DNA from: CAYPNF01 sp964411985 | GTDB taxonomy: Bacteria > Verrucomicrobiota > Verrucomicrobiia > Limisphaerales > J093 | DNA length: 64,000 nt | Assembly: GCA_964411985.1 (NCBI GenBank) | Contig: CAYPNF010000041.1 | Location: 1-64,000 of the forward strand | Direction of reading: 5' to 3' | Part shown: in pieces, positions 27,202-36,950 of the stretch | How the letters are laid out: each line of letters opens with the position of its first letter | Numbering within the stretch: the first letter of the stretch is position 1 | Translations under genes and position numbers: made by a program | The notes under the pieces: generated by a model | Databases searched by the model: none | Seen by the model: the letters and a program-made list of their open reading frames with translations, nothing else | What the model was told of the DNA's origin: nothing

Positions 27202-29901
27202 ATGAAACTGTCTGCTACGACATTTGGGAAGTGCTGGAACCGTGCCGCCACCGTCGGTCTGAGCATTCTCGCCGCGACCTCCCTGCTGTCTGCCGAAAAG
27301 AGCGAAACCAAGGCGGAGCCGAAGCCCGGAGCCACCAAGCCGCCCGAGCTGAAGGCGGCCCCAAACATGAACATCGCGATCCCCCGCGACGCCTTGGGCA
27401 AGGAGTTCCTCCTCTCCGCCTCGATCATTCCTCAAGTCATGTCCCCCACCAGCACAGGGCTGGCCGGAAAGATTGTCCGGTTCGAGCTGTTCCATGACGG
27501 CGTGGATCTCTACGAGGCCACCCAGGGCTTGGTCGTGACCGATGAACTGCCCGCGCGCCGGCTCTTAACGACCTTCCCTATCGTAGCCCAAGATGACAAC
27601 CAGGTCGTCATCGACTTCAACCGCGGGATGCGTCGGGTCTTCACGGATATCTGGTATGGTATGGGCGGGTTCGATGGTTCCAGCCGCGCTCGTTCGCTGG
27701 AGTTACCCCACAGCCGGGTGTTCGAAGTGAAACCGAACGGCGATCAGCTCGTGATTCGCCAGAGCGCCCAGGCCAGGGACCGACAGAATGATCAGAACCG
27801 CGAAGAACGCTACGAGATCCGCTATTTCATCACCCCTTACGCGGCTTCCACTTTCAAAAGCAAGGAACACGCACCGACCGAGGTGCGTCATGTCCGCTTT
27901 TTCGAGGTGCAACCTCAGCTAGAACTGAGTACGGGTCGTCAGACCACCCGCATCGCCCGATTCGACATCGAATCCCCCGTTGTGTTCTACTATAGCGCGA
28001 ACACGCCGGAAGATTATGTCGAGGCGGTCAAAGAAGGGATACTCTATTGGAATCGCGCCTTCGGTAAGGAAGTCCTGAAGGCCGAAAAAGCTCCCGCAGG
28101 CGTCACTGCCCCCGACATCGCCCACAATATCATCCAATGGGTGCCTTGGGAAAGCGCGGGATCCGCCTACGCCGACATGCTGGTAGATCCACGCACCGGT
28201 GCAGCCCAGCGCGGCCAGGCCTACATCACCAGTGTGTTTGCCATCAGCAGCAAGAGCCGGGCTCGCGAACTTCTCCGCACGATGCGCACCTTGCTTGAGG
28301 CCAAGGAAAGCAAGGATGCCAAAGAGAAGACCGAACCGGGCCTCGCTCACCGCCTCGGGGTCGATTTTCTGTCTCCGGCTTCCGTCTGCGCCGTGGATCC
28401 GTATCTCTTCGCCGAGCAACTGGCGGGGGGGATCGAAGACATGCTGGCGGATGACAAGATCATGGACCAGACCGTCATGCGAGCGTCCCAGGACTACGTC
28501 CGTGAGGTCGTGGCTCACGAAGTGGGACATATCCTGGGGTTGCGCCACAACTTTGCCGGGAGCGTGGCTGGAAACCTGACCCAAAAGGAGCTGGAGGCCT
28601 GGTTCCGCCAGTACATGACCAACACCACCAGCACCAACGCGTTCGCGGACAAGCTCACCTCCACGTCCATCATGGACTACGAGAATTTCAAAGCGCGTCT
28701 GTTTGTGGGGGAAAAGATCCGCACCTCCAAGGAAGCGCTGCCTCACGATCGAGCCGCCATCCAGTGGGGCTATTTTGACAACCAGGAGGCGGTTGAAAAG
28801 AAGATGCTGCTGGGCGTCGACCAGGATAGCGGCGCCTATGCCGATGTTAAGACCTTTGACTATGGCCCCGACCCAGTTGTCTCTTCCTATGGAGAGATCG
28901 CTGACCAGATTCGCAATTTGCCTAACAGCGTTATCGAAACCTTCATTCGGGCCAAGGCACCCAAAGATCCGCGCGACCGCCGTCCGCTCGAGGAGGTCAA
29001 CCTGAGCGTGAACACCTACGCCACCTCGCTGATGAACTCCTTTGGTTCCATGCTTTCCTGGTTCAAGGCCAGCACACGGTCGGTCAAAGTGGAGAGCGCC
29101 TTTGAGTACGTGGGCGACCTGAATCGCAAGGAGATTCTCCAGGCCCGCTGGAAATCGCTGAACGAGCAGATCGACAAAACGGGGGGCATCGACCGACTGG
29201 CGTTCTCTTTTCTCCCGGTTGATCTGAAACTGGAATTGAAGGAAGAACCCAAAGACGTTTCCGTCGCGGAAAAGATCGACGCGAAGAAACTAACCGAGCG
29301 GCTCGCCAAGCTGTTGGAAGCTCCCGCCTATACCAATTTCGTTGGCCTGGACGAAAAGACCTACTCCTTCACCAAAGAGGAGAAGGAACTGATCCAAAAA
29401 CGCGGAAAGCGGTTCTTCGAGGAGTATGAAAAGGAGGGGGTCAAGCGCATCTGTCTCGCCCTGGAAAAAGCCAACCGCGACCTGGGAGTGGAGGCCACTG
29501 GGGTCGTGGGGGATGACGACTGCATCGCAAAACTGGAACGTCGGATCATCGATTTCGCCAAACTCGTGATCACCGCCAAGAACGACGAAGAACGGCGCCG
29601 CGGCAAAGTGGACAAGAGTTTCGTGGAGGTGATCGACTACAAGTACGACCTCGAGACCCGTCTTGCGGGCGCCCGGGCCCTGGGCGACGCCGTAGGCAGC
29701 TTCAAAGGGTGGGCGACCGACGCCAAGGGCGATCTGAACAAGCAGCTCAAGGACGAAGTCGAAGCCGCCTTGAATATCCAGAACTTTAAGAACTTTCAGG
29801 ACTCGATCTTGTCCAGACCCCTGCGAGACTGGTACATGAACCAGCAAGCGGTTCTGGCGTTGCTCCCGCCCAAAAAGACCCCCGATCAACCGCCGAAGTA
29901 G
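27202..29901 (+). CDS. Secreted zinc metalloprotease, DUF5117/DUF4953 type
   Basis: About 899 residues with a signal peptide (1-31). The metzincin zinc motif HEVGHILGLRH lies at residues 439-449 (ligands His439, His443, His449; catalytic Glu440), and TSIMDYENF downstream fits the Met-turn. The N-terminal half matches the DUF5117 region (DFNRGMRRVFTDIWYG; YFITPYA; VVFYYSANTPEDYVEAVKEGILYWN). The C-terminal 350 residues are helical and charged. Family members are uncharacterised secreted or outer-membrane-associated peptidases, common in Bacteroidota and Verrucomicrobiota. ATG 27202 is chosen over an upstream TTG at 27145 because the signal peptide begins there. Confidence 0.85.
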   Translation: MKLSATTFGKCWNRAATVGLSILAATSLLSAEKSETKAEPKPGATKPPELKAAPNMNIAIPRDALGKEFLLSASIIPQVMSPTSTGLAGKIVRFELFHDGVDLYEATQGLVVTDELPARRLLTTFPIVAQDDNQVVIDFNRGMRRVFTDIWYGMGGFDGSSRARSLELPHSRVFEVKPNGDQLVIRQSAQARDRQNDQNREERYEIRYFITPYAASTFKSKEHAPTEVRHVRFFEVQPQLELSTGRQTTRIARFDIESPVVFYYSANTPEDYVEAVKEGILYWNRAFGKEVLKAEKAPAGVTAPDIAHNIIQWVPWESAGSAYADMLVDPRTGAAQRGQAYITSVFAISSKSRARELLRTMRTLLEAKESKDAKEKTEPGLAHRLGVDFLSPASVCAVDPYLFAEQLAGGIEDMLADDKIMDQTVMRASQDYVREVVAHEVGHILGLRHNFAGSVAGNLTQKELEAWFRQYMTNTTSTNAFADKLTSTSIMDYENFKARLFVGEKIRTSKEALPHDRAAIQWGYFDNQEAVEKKMLLGVDQDSGAYADVKTFDYGPDPVVSSYGEIADQIRNLPNSVIETFIRAKAPKDPRDRRPLEEVNLSVNTYATSLMNSFGSMLSWFKASTRSVKVESAFEYVGDLNRKEILQARWKSLNEQIDKTGGIDRLAFSFLPVDLKLELKEEPKDVSVAEKIDAKKLTERLAKLLEAPAYTNFVGLDEKTYSFTKEEKELIQKRGKRFFEEYEKEGVKRICLALEKANRDLGVEATGVVGDDDCIAKLERRIIDFAKLVITAKNDEERRRGKVDKSFVEVIDYKYDLETRLAGARALGDAVGSFKGWATDAKGDLNKQLKDEVEAALNIQNFKNFQDSILSRPLRDWYMNQQAVLALLPPKKTPDQPPK

Positions 29902-30238
29902 AGGCCTCACGGCCCGTGGCGCAGTCAGCCTTGCCTGCTGTATCGCAGGTTGCCTGACCTGCGTCGTGTGCAAAGGGGGAAGTGCCGCCGACTGGGCGGT
30001 CGGCGATACGGCAAGCAAGGCTGACTGAGGTACCCCGAAGGAGTCGCCTTCCCCTTCCCCAATCTGTGGGAATCCTATCAATCTACGGATAAACTCCCCT
30101 GCCTCGCCCCACTCGATCCCTCGGTTGGGGATGGCGCCTACCCTCCCTGCCAGCGCAACAACCGGATTGCCCGGGCAGGGCGAAACGAGGTAGCATGCAC
30201 TCCACTTGATTCATCCGGTCAAAAAAGGCTTTCAAGCC
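29902..30238. other. Intergenic region holding a foldback element
   Basis: This 337-base gap contains the inverted-repeat element at 29922-30027, described separately, and a second GC-rich inverted pair (CCCTGCC near 30138 with GGCAGGG near 30173). No gene was recognised. Confidence 0.6.
29922..30027. repeat. REPIN/MITE-like foldback element with 25-nt arms
   Basis: Arm 29922-29946 and the reverse complement of 30003-30027 agree at 23 of 25 positions. The 56-base interior holds two further perfect stems: GCAGGT/ACCTGC at 29945-29962 and CGCCGAC/GTCGGCG at 29986-30005. The whole can fold as a branched hairpin. There is no coding frame. It lies between two plus-strand genes and resembles non-autonomous palindromic repeats such as REPINs, but no second copy was found in this window. 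Confidence 0.7.
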
Positions 30239-32440
30239 ATGTGCAAACGCATCCGCCCGTCTTCCCCTTGGCCGTCACTTTCCGTCGCGTTCTTCCTGGT
30301 TTCTGGCACGCCCTCTCGTGCAGTTGAATCGCTCCCCACGAACGTAGCCCCCAACCCTTCGTTCGAGTCCGATGCCAAACGCCTGGGAGGCTGGATGCCA
30401 CTCGGTGTTGAGGCGACCAACGGGCCGGCGCGAGTGAGCCTGACCCGCGAATTCCACCGCAGCGGGGGACGGTCCCTCCAGGTTCTTCCTGGTCCAGGTC
30501 CCGAGGGCCGCGGGCGCAGGTTCGTCGCCAGTTACAACGGTGGTGAAGACCTCCTGCTAACTGAGGGAACGAACGGGGTCTATGGCGCTCGGACAATCGC
30601 CCTCCGTCTGGATGAGGACGTCCGGCGCGTCACCGGCTCCGCATGGATCCGGACGATGTCCCCCAACCAAGTCCGGCTTTCCCTGGTTTGGACGGGGCGT
30701 GATGGCAGGCGTCCCGCTGTGGTTCAGCGAGTGGACAATGCAAGCCAGTTCAACGGTCGGGAAGGTGATTGGTACCGATGCGAGATCGCTGCTACCAGGC
30801 CAATCCAGAGTCACCAGGTTCAGCTCTGGCTCGAAAGCACGGACGGCGACTCCTGGCAGGTTGATGATGTGGAAATCCGGATGCACCGTTTACCGGTCCG
30901 GAAGATTCTTGTGGATCAAATTGGATTCGAGGATCAATCCGAAACCAAGGTCGCCATCCTCCAGTCGTCTGTTCCATTGGAGCAAGGCGGGCCAGCCCGG
31001 CTGGTGAACTTGGAGTCCTCCCGCGAGCTGCTGCGCGGAACATGGACACCCTGCGATCCAATCCCGGAATGGGACCGATTCCATTGGGTGTTCGATTTTT
31101 CGGCGGTAACCAACCGTGGGTGGTATGTCGTGGGCCACGGACAAGGCAAAGAAGCCGTGTACTCCCCTCCGTTCCAAATCGGCCATGACCTTTTGCGTCA
31201 GCAGTCGGCAGAGCCTGGCTACCGATTCTTCTATTATCAGCGGTGCGGCATGGCCTTGCCGGGCTTCCATGCGGCGTGTCACCTGGACGACGCGCGGATG
31301 CCTGATGGAACACATCGCGATCTTTCCGGAGGCTGGCATGACGCAGGAGATTACAACAAATACTGCGGTTTTGCCCCTGAGGCTTTCTACTCCCTGGCGC
31401 TGGCCCATCATCGCCAACCCCAGCTGTTCCAACAATGGGACCGGGACACCAACGGTCTGCCGGACATTCTGGACGAGACTCTTTGGGGGGGCCGCTTCCT
31501 GCAAAAGTGCATCGATCCATCCGCACCTGAGCTTCTGATCAACACCATTTCCACGGGTTATCGTTTTTGGGATTCGCCCGAGAAAGAGACCGACAACCTC
31601 CCGGGCAGCAAGGACGATCGGCCTGTCACCCAACTGCACGGCGACCGGACCTGGTGTGCCGCTGGATTTGCCTACGCGAGCCTCGCACTGAAGCGTGTTG
31701 GGGAAAGGGCCCAGGCGGAGGAATTCCTCCAACTCGCAATAAGACTTCAGGAGAATACGCCAGGGAACATCGAGACCCTTGCGGCACTCTCCCAGGCGAC
31801 GAGTGATCCGAGATACCGCGTCTCTGCCCAGCAAGAGGTCGACAAGCTCCTGGCACTGCCGGATCCCACCACAAGCTTCCGGAGCCTCGGCGAATACGGG
31901 GTCGAATTCCCTGACGACCCGCGCCTGCCTATCATCAGAACCTTGGCGGCAAAGCGCATCAGCGACCTGGAGCGACTTTGTTCCCCAGTTTTCCGGCTGG
32001 CGCGTTTTCCCCTCTCCGCTTCGGAAGCCATCAGTTTCCAGGCCTATGAAGACGTAAACGATTGGTACGTCGGCGGCACGATGCGTCACCTGGATGTAGC
32101 CATTGAAGGAGCCCTGGCAGCCAAGCTGGGGGTAAACGAGGGCACACGGTTAGCCGAGAACCAAATTCACTGGATCCTGGGGAGGAACCCGTTCGGAGTG
32201 TCCCTAATGGAGGGTGTCGGAACTCATTTCGTACCCAACTACCATCATCGCTACAACACCATTCCCGGGAATCCGAGAGGGGCGGTGCCAGGTGCGATCT
32301 TGAATGGAATCGTCCGTGCCTGGCCGCACCAGGACCGGCCATGGCTCGATATGACGGCCGAGCCCAATGCGGACTACCACTGCAACGAACCCTGGCTTCC
32401 CTACAACAACCGCTGGATGATGCTGCTGTCGGTCTGGTGA
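30239..32440 (+). CDS. Secreted GH9 cellulase with CBM-like and Ig-like domains
   Basis: About 733 residues: signal peptide (1-29), a carbohydrate-binding-module-like domain at about 38-215 (NPSFE start, SGGRSLQV), a CelD N-terminal Ig-like domain at about 218-312 (ILVDQIGFEDQSETKVAI), and a GH9 catalytic domain at about 320-733. The key motif DLSGGWHDAGDYNKY gives the catalytic aspartates Asp368 and Asp371, and HHRYNTIPGNPRGAVPGA and the late WLPYNNRWMMLL segment match the family. GH9 enzymes cut beta-1,4-glucans; related beta-glucan substrates are possible. ATG 30239 is chosen over TTG 30206 for the signal peptide. Confidence 0.92.
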   Translation: MCKRIRPSSPWPSLSVAFFLVSGTPSRAVESLPTNVAPNPSFESDAKRLGGWMPLGVEATNGPARVSLTREFHRSGGRSLQVLPGPGPEGRGRRFVASYNGGEDLLLTEGTNGVYGARTIALRLDEDVRRVTGSAWIRTMSPNQVRLSLVWTGRDGRRPAVVQRVDNASQFNGREGDWYRCEIAATRPIQSHQVQLWLESTDGDSWQVDDVEIRMHRLPVRKILVDQIGFEDQSETKVAILQSSVPLEQGGPARLVNLESSRELLRGTWTPCDPIPEWDRFHWVFDFSAVTNRGWYVVGHGQGKEAVYSPPFQIGHDLLRQQSAEPGYRFFYYQRCGMALPGFHAACHLDDARMPDGTHRDLSGGWHDAGDYNKYCGFAPEAFYSLALAHHRQPQLFQQWDRDTNGLPDILDETLWGGRFLQKCIDPSAPELLINTISTGYRFWDSPEKETDNLPGSKDDRPVTQLHGDRTWCAAGFAYASLALKRVGERAQAEEFLQLAIRLQENTPGNIETLAALSQATSDPRYRVSAQQEVDKLLALPDPTTSFRSLGEYGVEFPDDPRLPIIRTLAAKRISDLERLCSPVFRLARFPLSASEAISFQAYEDVNDWYVGGTMRHLDVAIEGALAAKLGVNEGTRLAENQIHWILGRNPFGVSLMEGVGTHFVPNYHHRYNTIPGNPRGAVPGAILNGIVRAWPHQDRPWLDMTAEPNADYHCNEPWLPYNNRWMMLLSVW

Positions 32441-32507
32441 CTTCCTCGCTCGCCTCGTCCCCTTTCCTCTTGAGAGCGCAAGCTGGTTGCTTCAGGCTGC
32501 CCCTCAA

Positions 32508-33473
32508 ATGAACCGTCGCCAATTCCTCGAAGTCGTCGCTGTCGGAATCGCAACCGCGCCGGCGCTTGCCTCCTCCAAGACCAGTCCGATGCCCACACGC
32601 AAGCTCGGCCGAACTGGAATCCGGGTACCCATCCTGGGCTTTGGCTCGGGGAGTCGGTTCCTCATGTACGAGCAGGAAGAGAAAGCCCTCGAGGCTCTGA
32701 ACCGCGCGATCGATCTGGGGATTTGTTACATCGACACGGCCCATGCTTACGGCGACGGAAAGAGTGAGGAAAGAATCGGCAAAGTCATGGCCACCCGCCG
32801 CAACGAGGTCGTGCTTGCCACCAAGATTCCCGCGCGCACCGCCGAAGCAGGTCGCCGCCAAATTGAACTTAGCCTGAAACGTCTACGCACCGACCACCTG
32901 GATGTCCTGCACATCCATGTGCTTAAGGACGATGCCGACCTGAAAGCGATCGAATCACGCGGGGGAGTGCTCGAAGCCCTTTATGAAGCGCGCGATCAGA
33001 AGATCACGAGAGCCATCGGTATTACCTGTCATGCTGCTCCCGCCACGCTTCGTAGCGCGCTTGAGCGGCACGACTTTGACTGCACCCAGATGGCTCTGAA
33101 TGCAGGGCTGGCCCGCATGGCCGATCTGCCCGGAGGGATGAAGGCCACACTGGCGGGAGACAACAGTTTCGAAAGGCTAGCCCTGCCGGTGGCCACCCGC
33201 AAGCACATGGGCGTCATCGCGATGAAAGTCTTCGGACAGGAACAACTGATCGGCGCCGCGCCCACGGGGGAGCTCCTGCGCTACGCGCTGTCGCTTCCGG
33301 TAAGCCTAGCTAGCGTTGGCATGCCCAAACCAGAGCAAATCGAGCAAAACGCTGCCCTCGCGAAGTCCTTCCGCCCGATGTCAGCAAGGCAGCGTCGCAA
33401 CCTCTCCGAGACCATCCAGGAAGAGCGCAAAATGGCGCTCTTGAAGTTCCTGGACCATCACCACGATTGCTAG
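32508..33473 (+). CDS. Aldo/keto reductase with Tat-type leader
   Basis: The protein of about 321 residues starts MNRRQFLEVVAVGIATAPALA, close to a Tat leader but with a weak hydrophobic core. The barrel shows RKLGRTGIRVPILGFGSG, ICYIDTAHAYGDGKSEE with catalytic Asp and Tyr, VLATKIP with Lys, and LDVLHIHVL with His. A C-terminal segment SLPVSLASVGMPKPEQIEQN binds NADP(H) in the family. It probably reduces or oxidises a sugar-like carbonyl; the substrate is unknown. It follows the GH9 gene by 67 bases on the same strand. Confidence 0.87.
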   Translation: MNRRQFLEVVAVGIATAPALASSKTSPMPTRKLGRTGIRVPILGFGSGSRFLMYEQEEKALEALNRAIDLGICYIDTAHAYGDGKSEERIGKVMATRRNEVVLATKIPARTAEAGRRQIELSLKRLRTDHLDVLHIHVLKDDADLKAIESRGGVLEALYEARDQKITRAIGITCHAAPATLRSALERHDFDCTQMALNAGLARMADLPGGMKATLAGDNSFERLALPVATRKHMGVIAMKVFGQEQLIGAAPTGELLRYALSLPVSLASVGMPKPEQIEQNAALAKSFRPMSARQRRNLSETIQEERKMALLKFLDHHHDC

Positions 33474-33538
33474 GTCGGCCAATCGCTGCCGCTACGGCTT
33501 CTTTGACGGAATAGCTGCTATGGTGTAGTAGTCACCTA

Positions 33539-34381
33539 ATGGCGAGTTTCCCTCGATATTCAGTCAGTTCGCCGCCCGGAAGGACGGACAGTGTTCTTCA
33601 GCCTTCGGAGGAGGCGCAAAGCAAGATTCCAACAAGGAAGAAGAAACTTGCGCCCCTTCCAGGATTCGTGGCTATCGGCGTCATCTTGACTGGCTTACTC
33701 GCGCTTCTGTTCCTTCAAAACCGTTCCCTCAGCCAGGCCAGGTTGGAGAATCAGGCTTTGCGGTACGAGCTCCGTCAGATGGGGATGGATAACAAACTCC
33801 TGCTAAGCCAGCTCAACGAGGCAGGTAGCAGCGTACTCGTGGATAATGTGCGTTTCCGAGAGCTCCTGCGCTTGAAGAGCCAACCGCCCGCTGCCTCTCC
33901 GTCCACCGAGAGTGTTTCCTCTGCATTGGCCAAGGCTGCCAGGAACGAAACTGCTCCGCAGGATTCCCCAACCCAGGCTGAGGAGACTCTGCCCGACCCC
34001 AGCAAGGTACTTCCCCGCGAGTCGTGGGCCTTCTCCGCCTATGCCACTCCGGAAGCGGCATTGCAGAGCGTGGCCTGGGCCATGAGTCAAGGCAACCTTG
34101 AGGTGTTTCTCGCAAGCATGGATCCGTCTGATCGCGCTGAAGCAGAGCGGCAGTTCGCAGGCAAAACTGAGGAAGAAAGTGCCGCCGTCCTGAGGGCCTA
34201 CATCGCCCCGGTCCGCGCGCTGCGACTGGATCGAAAACAAGTCCTCGAAGACGGCCAAGTGTCCTTCGTGCTCTACTCCGCCGAACAAGACGACGGCAAT
34301 GCGGTCACGAAGGACTCCACGGTGCTGACCCTCCGAAACGTGGATGGGGATTGGCGCATGAGCCTGAACCCGGAGGAATAG
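33539..34381 (+). CDS. Hypothetical membrane-anchored protein with coiled coil
   Basis: I do not recognise a named family. The 280-residue protein has a 39-residue basic, proline-rich cytosolic tail, one membrane segment (about 41-61), a coiled coil (about 62-100), an Ala/Ser/Pro-rich linker, and a C-terminal domain from about 160. That domain has TPEAALQSVAWAMSQGNLEVFLASM and ends DSTVLTLRNVDGDWRMSLN. The last part resembles small NTF2/DUF4878-like domains that follow membrane anchors, but the match is by eye. It stands alone between two exported-protein genes. Confidence 0.65.
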   Translation: MASFPRYSVSSPPGRTDSVLQPSEEAQSKIPTRKKKLAPLPGFVAIGVILTGLLALLFLQNRSLSQARLENQALRYELRQMGMDNKLLLSQLNEAGSSVLVDNVRFRELLRLKSQPPAASPSTESVSSALAKAARNETAPQDSPTQAEETLPDPSKVLPRESWAFSAYATPEAALQSVAWAMSQGNLEVFLASMDPSDRAEAERQFAGKTEEESAAVLRAYIAPVRALRLDRKQVLEDGQVSFVLYSAEQDDGNAVTKDSTVLTLRNVDGDWRMSLNPEE

Positions 34382-34489
34382 GCAAGCGGAGTGCCGCCCC
34401 GGAGTCACATCCCACGATTTCCAAAGGAGTTGCAACCTATGGGAAGGTGTGTTAACTGGAGACAGTACATAAACTAACATCCGACTCAT

Positions 34490-36520
34490 ATGATGAATTG
34501 CTTACCCAGGGTGCTGTTGGCCGGGGCGACCGCACTTCTCACCTTCTCGGCCCAAGCGAAGGTGATCACCGTCACTACGACAAATAGCGACAATCCTCCC
34601 GCAGGGACAGTCTCGCTGAAACAGGCCATAACTGATCTCCAGGACGGGGACGAAATCCGATTTAACCTGCCTGGCAGTGGCCCCTTCTTCTTACCCACCC
34701 CCGCCGGAGGTTATCCTGCCATTACGAAGAACCGCGTGACCATTAACGGTTACTCTCAACCGGGAGCCTCCCCCAATACCAGCCCCATCCTGGCCGCCAA
34801 CAATGCAAAGATTCAGATCGTGCTGGACTCTCGCCAAGGTAATTTCACTTCGATGAACTTTTGGCCGGACAACGGCAGAGCGGGCTACGGGGACACGGAG
34901 TTCGCGATTTTAGGAGTGGTGCGCGCCACCAACGTAACCATCTCTGGCCTCAGTCTGCTAGGAGTTGCCCCCGCCTTTGACAATGCAGGCACTCTGGTAA
35001 GTGACTATGCGATCGCCTTCGGTTGCGACGACGCCGGAACACCCTCCGGTGGCCACGTCAGCGGTTGCTGGATCGGGGTGGCTCCCGATGGTAAAACTCT
35101 CGCTGGCCATACATATTCCATCACCGGTTTCCGCTGGCGCGATCCCGATGGGCAAAACCCAGTTTTAATGGACAACATCACGATTGGTGTGGCCAAGAAG
35201 TCCACCAATGCTCCAGCGGAATTCAACGTGATCGTGCAGTCCGCCATTCCCGTCATCATCGAAGGAAACAACACGAGGATTTCGGGCAACTTTATCGGTG
35301 TGTTGCCGGATGGGGTGACGGAATACAATGTGGCACTCGCCCAGAACGAAAGTGGCGAGCTGATCTATACTCAGGATTACCAGTACGAGGGAGCCATCGA
35401 GATCGGGCGCGGGGGCAACAATACGCTCATCGGCACCGACGGAGATGGGGTGAATGATGCCAACGAGCGAAACGTCATCGTGGGTACGCTGCCGCCTTCC
35501 ATGAATGGCTATGACCATACCATTGAGTTCTATGGGAATGCTCCGGGCACCAACATCGTGATCGCGGGCAACTACATCGGCGTCGGAATCGACGGAAGCA
35601 CCTACTTCACCAACGGGGCACCTGCGATCAACGCTTCCTCCGGAAGCGCTCAGTACCGCATTGGATCGAATGTCGACGGAGTCAGTGATGACGTGGAAGG
35701 AAACGTGATTGCCAACCACTGGCCGATCAGCATGTTCCCCGCCACCCCGACTTTTACCGATCTGCTTCCGGATGGCCTCAACTTCTTCGACGAGATCTCC
35801 AAGGGATCCATCATTTCATTGCGAGGCAACTCGCTGATCAACGACTTCCCCTACCCGGTGAGCCCGACCAAGACGGATGGTGGTGAAGCTGGAGCCTGGG
35901 TCACCAACTACTATGCTCCCGCTCTGGTGGATGCCACCATGGGAATCACGCCAATGATCGACGCGAGCTCGACCACGGCGCGTCTAAAAGGAAAGGTGCC
36001 CGTAGCGATTGCGGAATATTCAAAGACGTACGTGGACCTTTATCTGTTAGACCAGGTGGGTCACACTAACGGCATGGCGGCGAGTATTCCGGAACTGCCT
36101 CATGGATTCATCCAGGGAAGCAAGTTCTTGGGGAGCGTCCAAGTTGACGGCGCTTCGGACCTCAACCCCAAGGCGGGCGAGTTCGAAGTGGACATTCGAA
36201 GCCTAGGGGTAGCTGCCACCAACATCACGATCACCGCGAACTATGCGAAAAGCCCCGTTGGCACCGATGCTGCGGTGGTCTTGACCAGTCCCTTCAGCGC
36301 CCCGGTCCTACTCCAGCAATCCACCGAGGTAGATCCGCCCACACTCTCGATTGCTCTGTCAGGGAGCACGGTGACCATCTCTTGGGAGAAAAGCGCCACT
36401 GGCTTCACCTTGCAAGCCAAGGAGAAGCTGAGCGATGCCACCTGGACAGATGTCGGCTCCACTAACCCCACCGTGGTCACGGCGGGGACTGGCAGCAAGT
36501 TCTATCGCCTACGTAACTGA
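34490..36520 (+). CDS. Secreted parallel beta-helix protein with shared C-terminal module
   Basis: The 676-residue protein has a signal peptide (1-23) and then VSLKQAITDLQDGDEIRFNLPG and NGYSQPGASPNTSP, typical of right-handed beta-helix (pectate-lyase-like) surface proteins. Repeats with NVTISG, NTRISGNFIGV, NTLIGTDGDGVND and NIVIAGNYIGVG turns fill residues 130-410. The last 60 residues (VTISWEKSATGFTLQAKEKL ... KFYRLRN) form a module also seen at the end of the metallophosphoesterase at 12176-14986. No catalytic residues can be named; roles in adhesion or polysaccharide binding are equally possible. A terminator follows. Confidence 0.78.
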   Translation: MMNCLPRVLLAGATALLTFSAQAKVITVTTTNSDNPPAGTVSLKQAITDLQDGDEIRFNLPGSGPFFLPTPAGGYPAITKNRVTINGYSQPGASPNTSPILAANNAKIQIVLDSRQGNFTSMNFWPDNGRAGYGDTEFAILGVVRATNVTISGLSLLGVAPAFDNAGTLVSDYAIAFGCDDAGTPSGGHVSGCWIGVAPDGKTLAGHTYSITGFRWRDPDGQNPVLMDNITIGVAKKSTNAPAEFNVIVQSAIPVIIEGNNTRISGNFIGVLPDGVTEYNVALAQNESGELIYTQDYQYEGAIEIGRGGNNTLIGTDGDGVNDANERNVIVGTLPPSMNGYDHTIEFYGNAPGTNIVIAGNYIGVGIDGSTYFTNGAPAINASSGSAQYRIGSNVDGVSDDVEGNVIANHWPISMFPATPTFTDLLPDGLNFFDEISKGSIISLRGNSLINDFPYPVSPTKTDGGEAGAWVTNYYAPALVDATMGITPMIDASSTTARLKGKVPVAIAEYSKTYVDLYLLDQVGHTNGMAASIPELPHGFIQGSKFLGSVQVDGASDLNPKAGEFEVDIRSLGVAATNITITANYAKSPVGTDAAVVLTSPFSAPVLLQQSTEVDPPTLSIALSGSTVTISWEKSATGFTLQAKEKLSDATWTDVGSTNPTVVTAGTGSKFYRLRN

Positions 36521-36950
36521 TCAACCAGCACAGCGCGAAGCTGTAGCTGTACATTTCTGTCTATCCAGAAGCCCCTTGGAACTTGCCAAGGGGCTTTTCC
36601 TTACTGCGAAGGGGATTGCGCGCACCTGTCCCCGCGATGCCTCCACTGCCCTTCGTAGCAGCGTTTCTCGCTTTCGGATCCCCTGAACGGGAGTTGTTCC
36701 CCGGGAACCTAATCCGCCGCAATGTTGAACGGCTGGCATTAATCTCGTTCATCCAGCCAACCGCTACGAAAACCCGAAGAATCGGCTTTCCTATTGACCC
36801 CACTTAAGGTATGTTATGGTACGGAATCCATGAAAGCTGTCGTGGGCGTTATGCTTTTCAGGGAAACTCCCGGCCGTTCGTGGTTGGATGGGTGGGATGA
36901 AAGGGAGAGGCTAGCTCGACCGTGGACAGCGCATCCGACCGGAGGTTCCT
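36521..36950. other. Intergenic region with terminator and possible promoter
   Basis: This 430-base gap holds the terminator at 36569-36600 and, before the kinase-like gene, a TTGACC at 36794-36799 with TATGGT at 36815-36820. The 15-base spacing is short, so the promoter is only a weak candidate. A 55-codon frame starting at 36829 runs into the next gene and is not supported. Nothing else was recognised. Confidence 0.5.
36569..36600 (+). terminator. Rho-independent terminator after the beta-helix gene
   Basis: A perfect 10-bp stem AGCCCCTTGG / CCAAGGGGCT (36570-36579 with 36586-36595, loop of six) is followed by TTTT, 49 bases after the stop codon. Confidence 0.88.

Noticed and set aside
30890..32089. 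Open frame of 399 codons opposite the GH9 gene
   Set aside because: Antisense to a well-supported catalytic domain; no motif seen.
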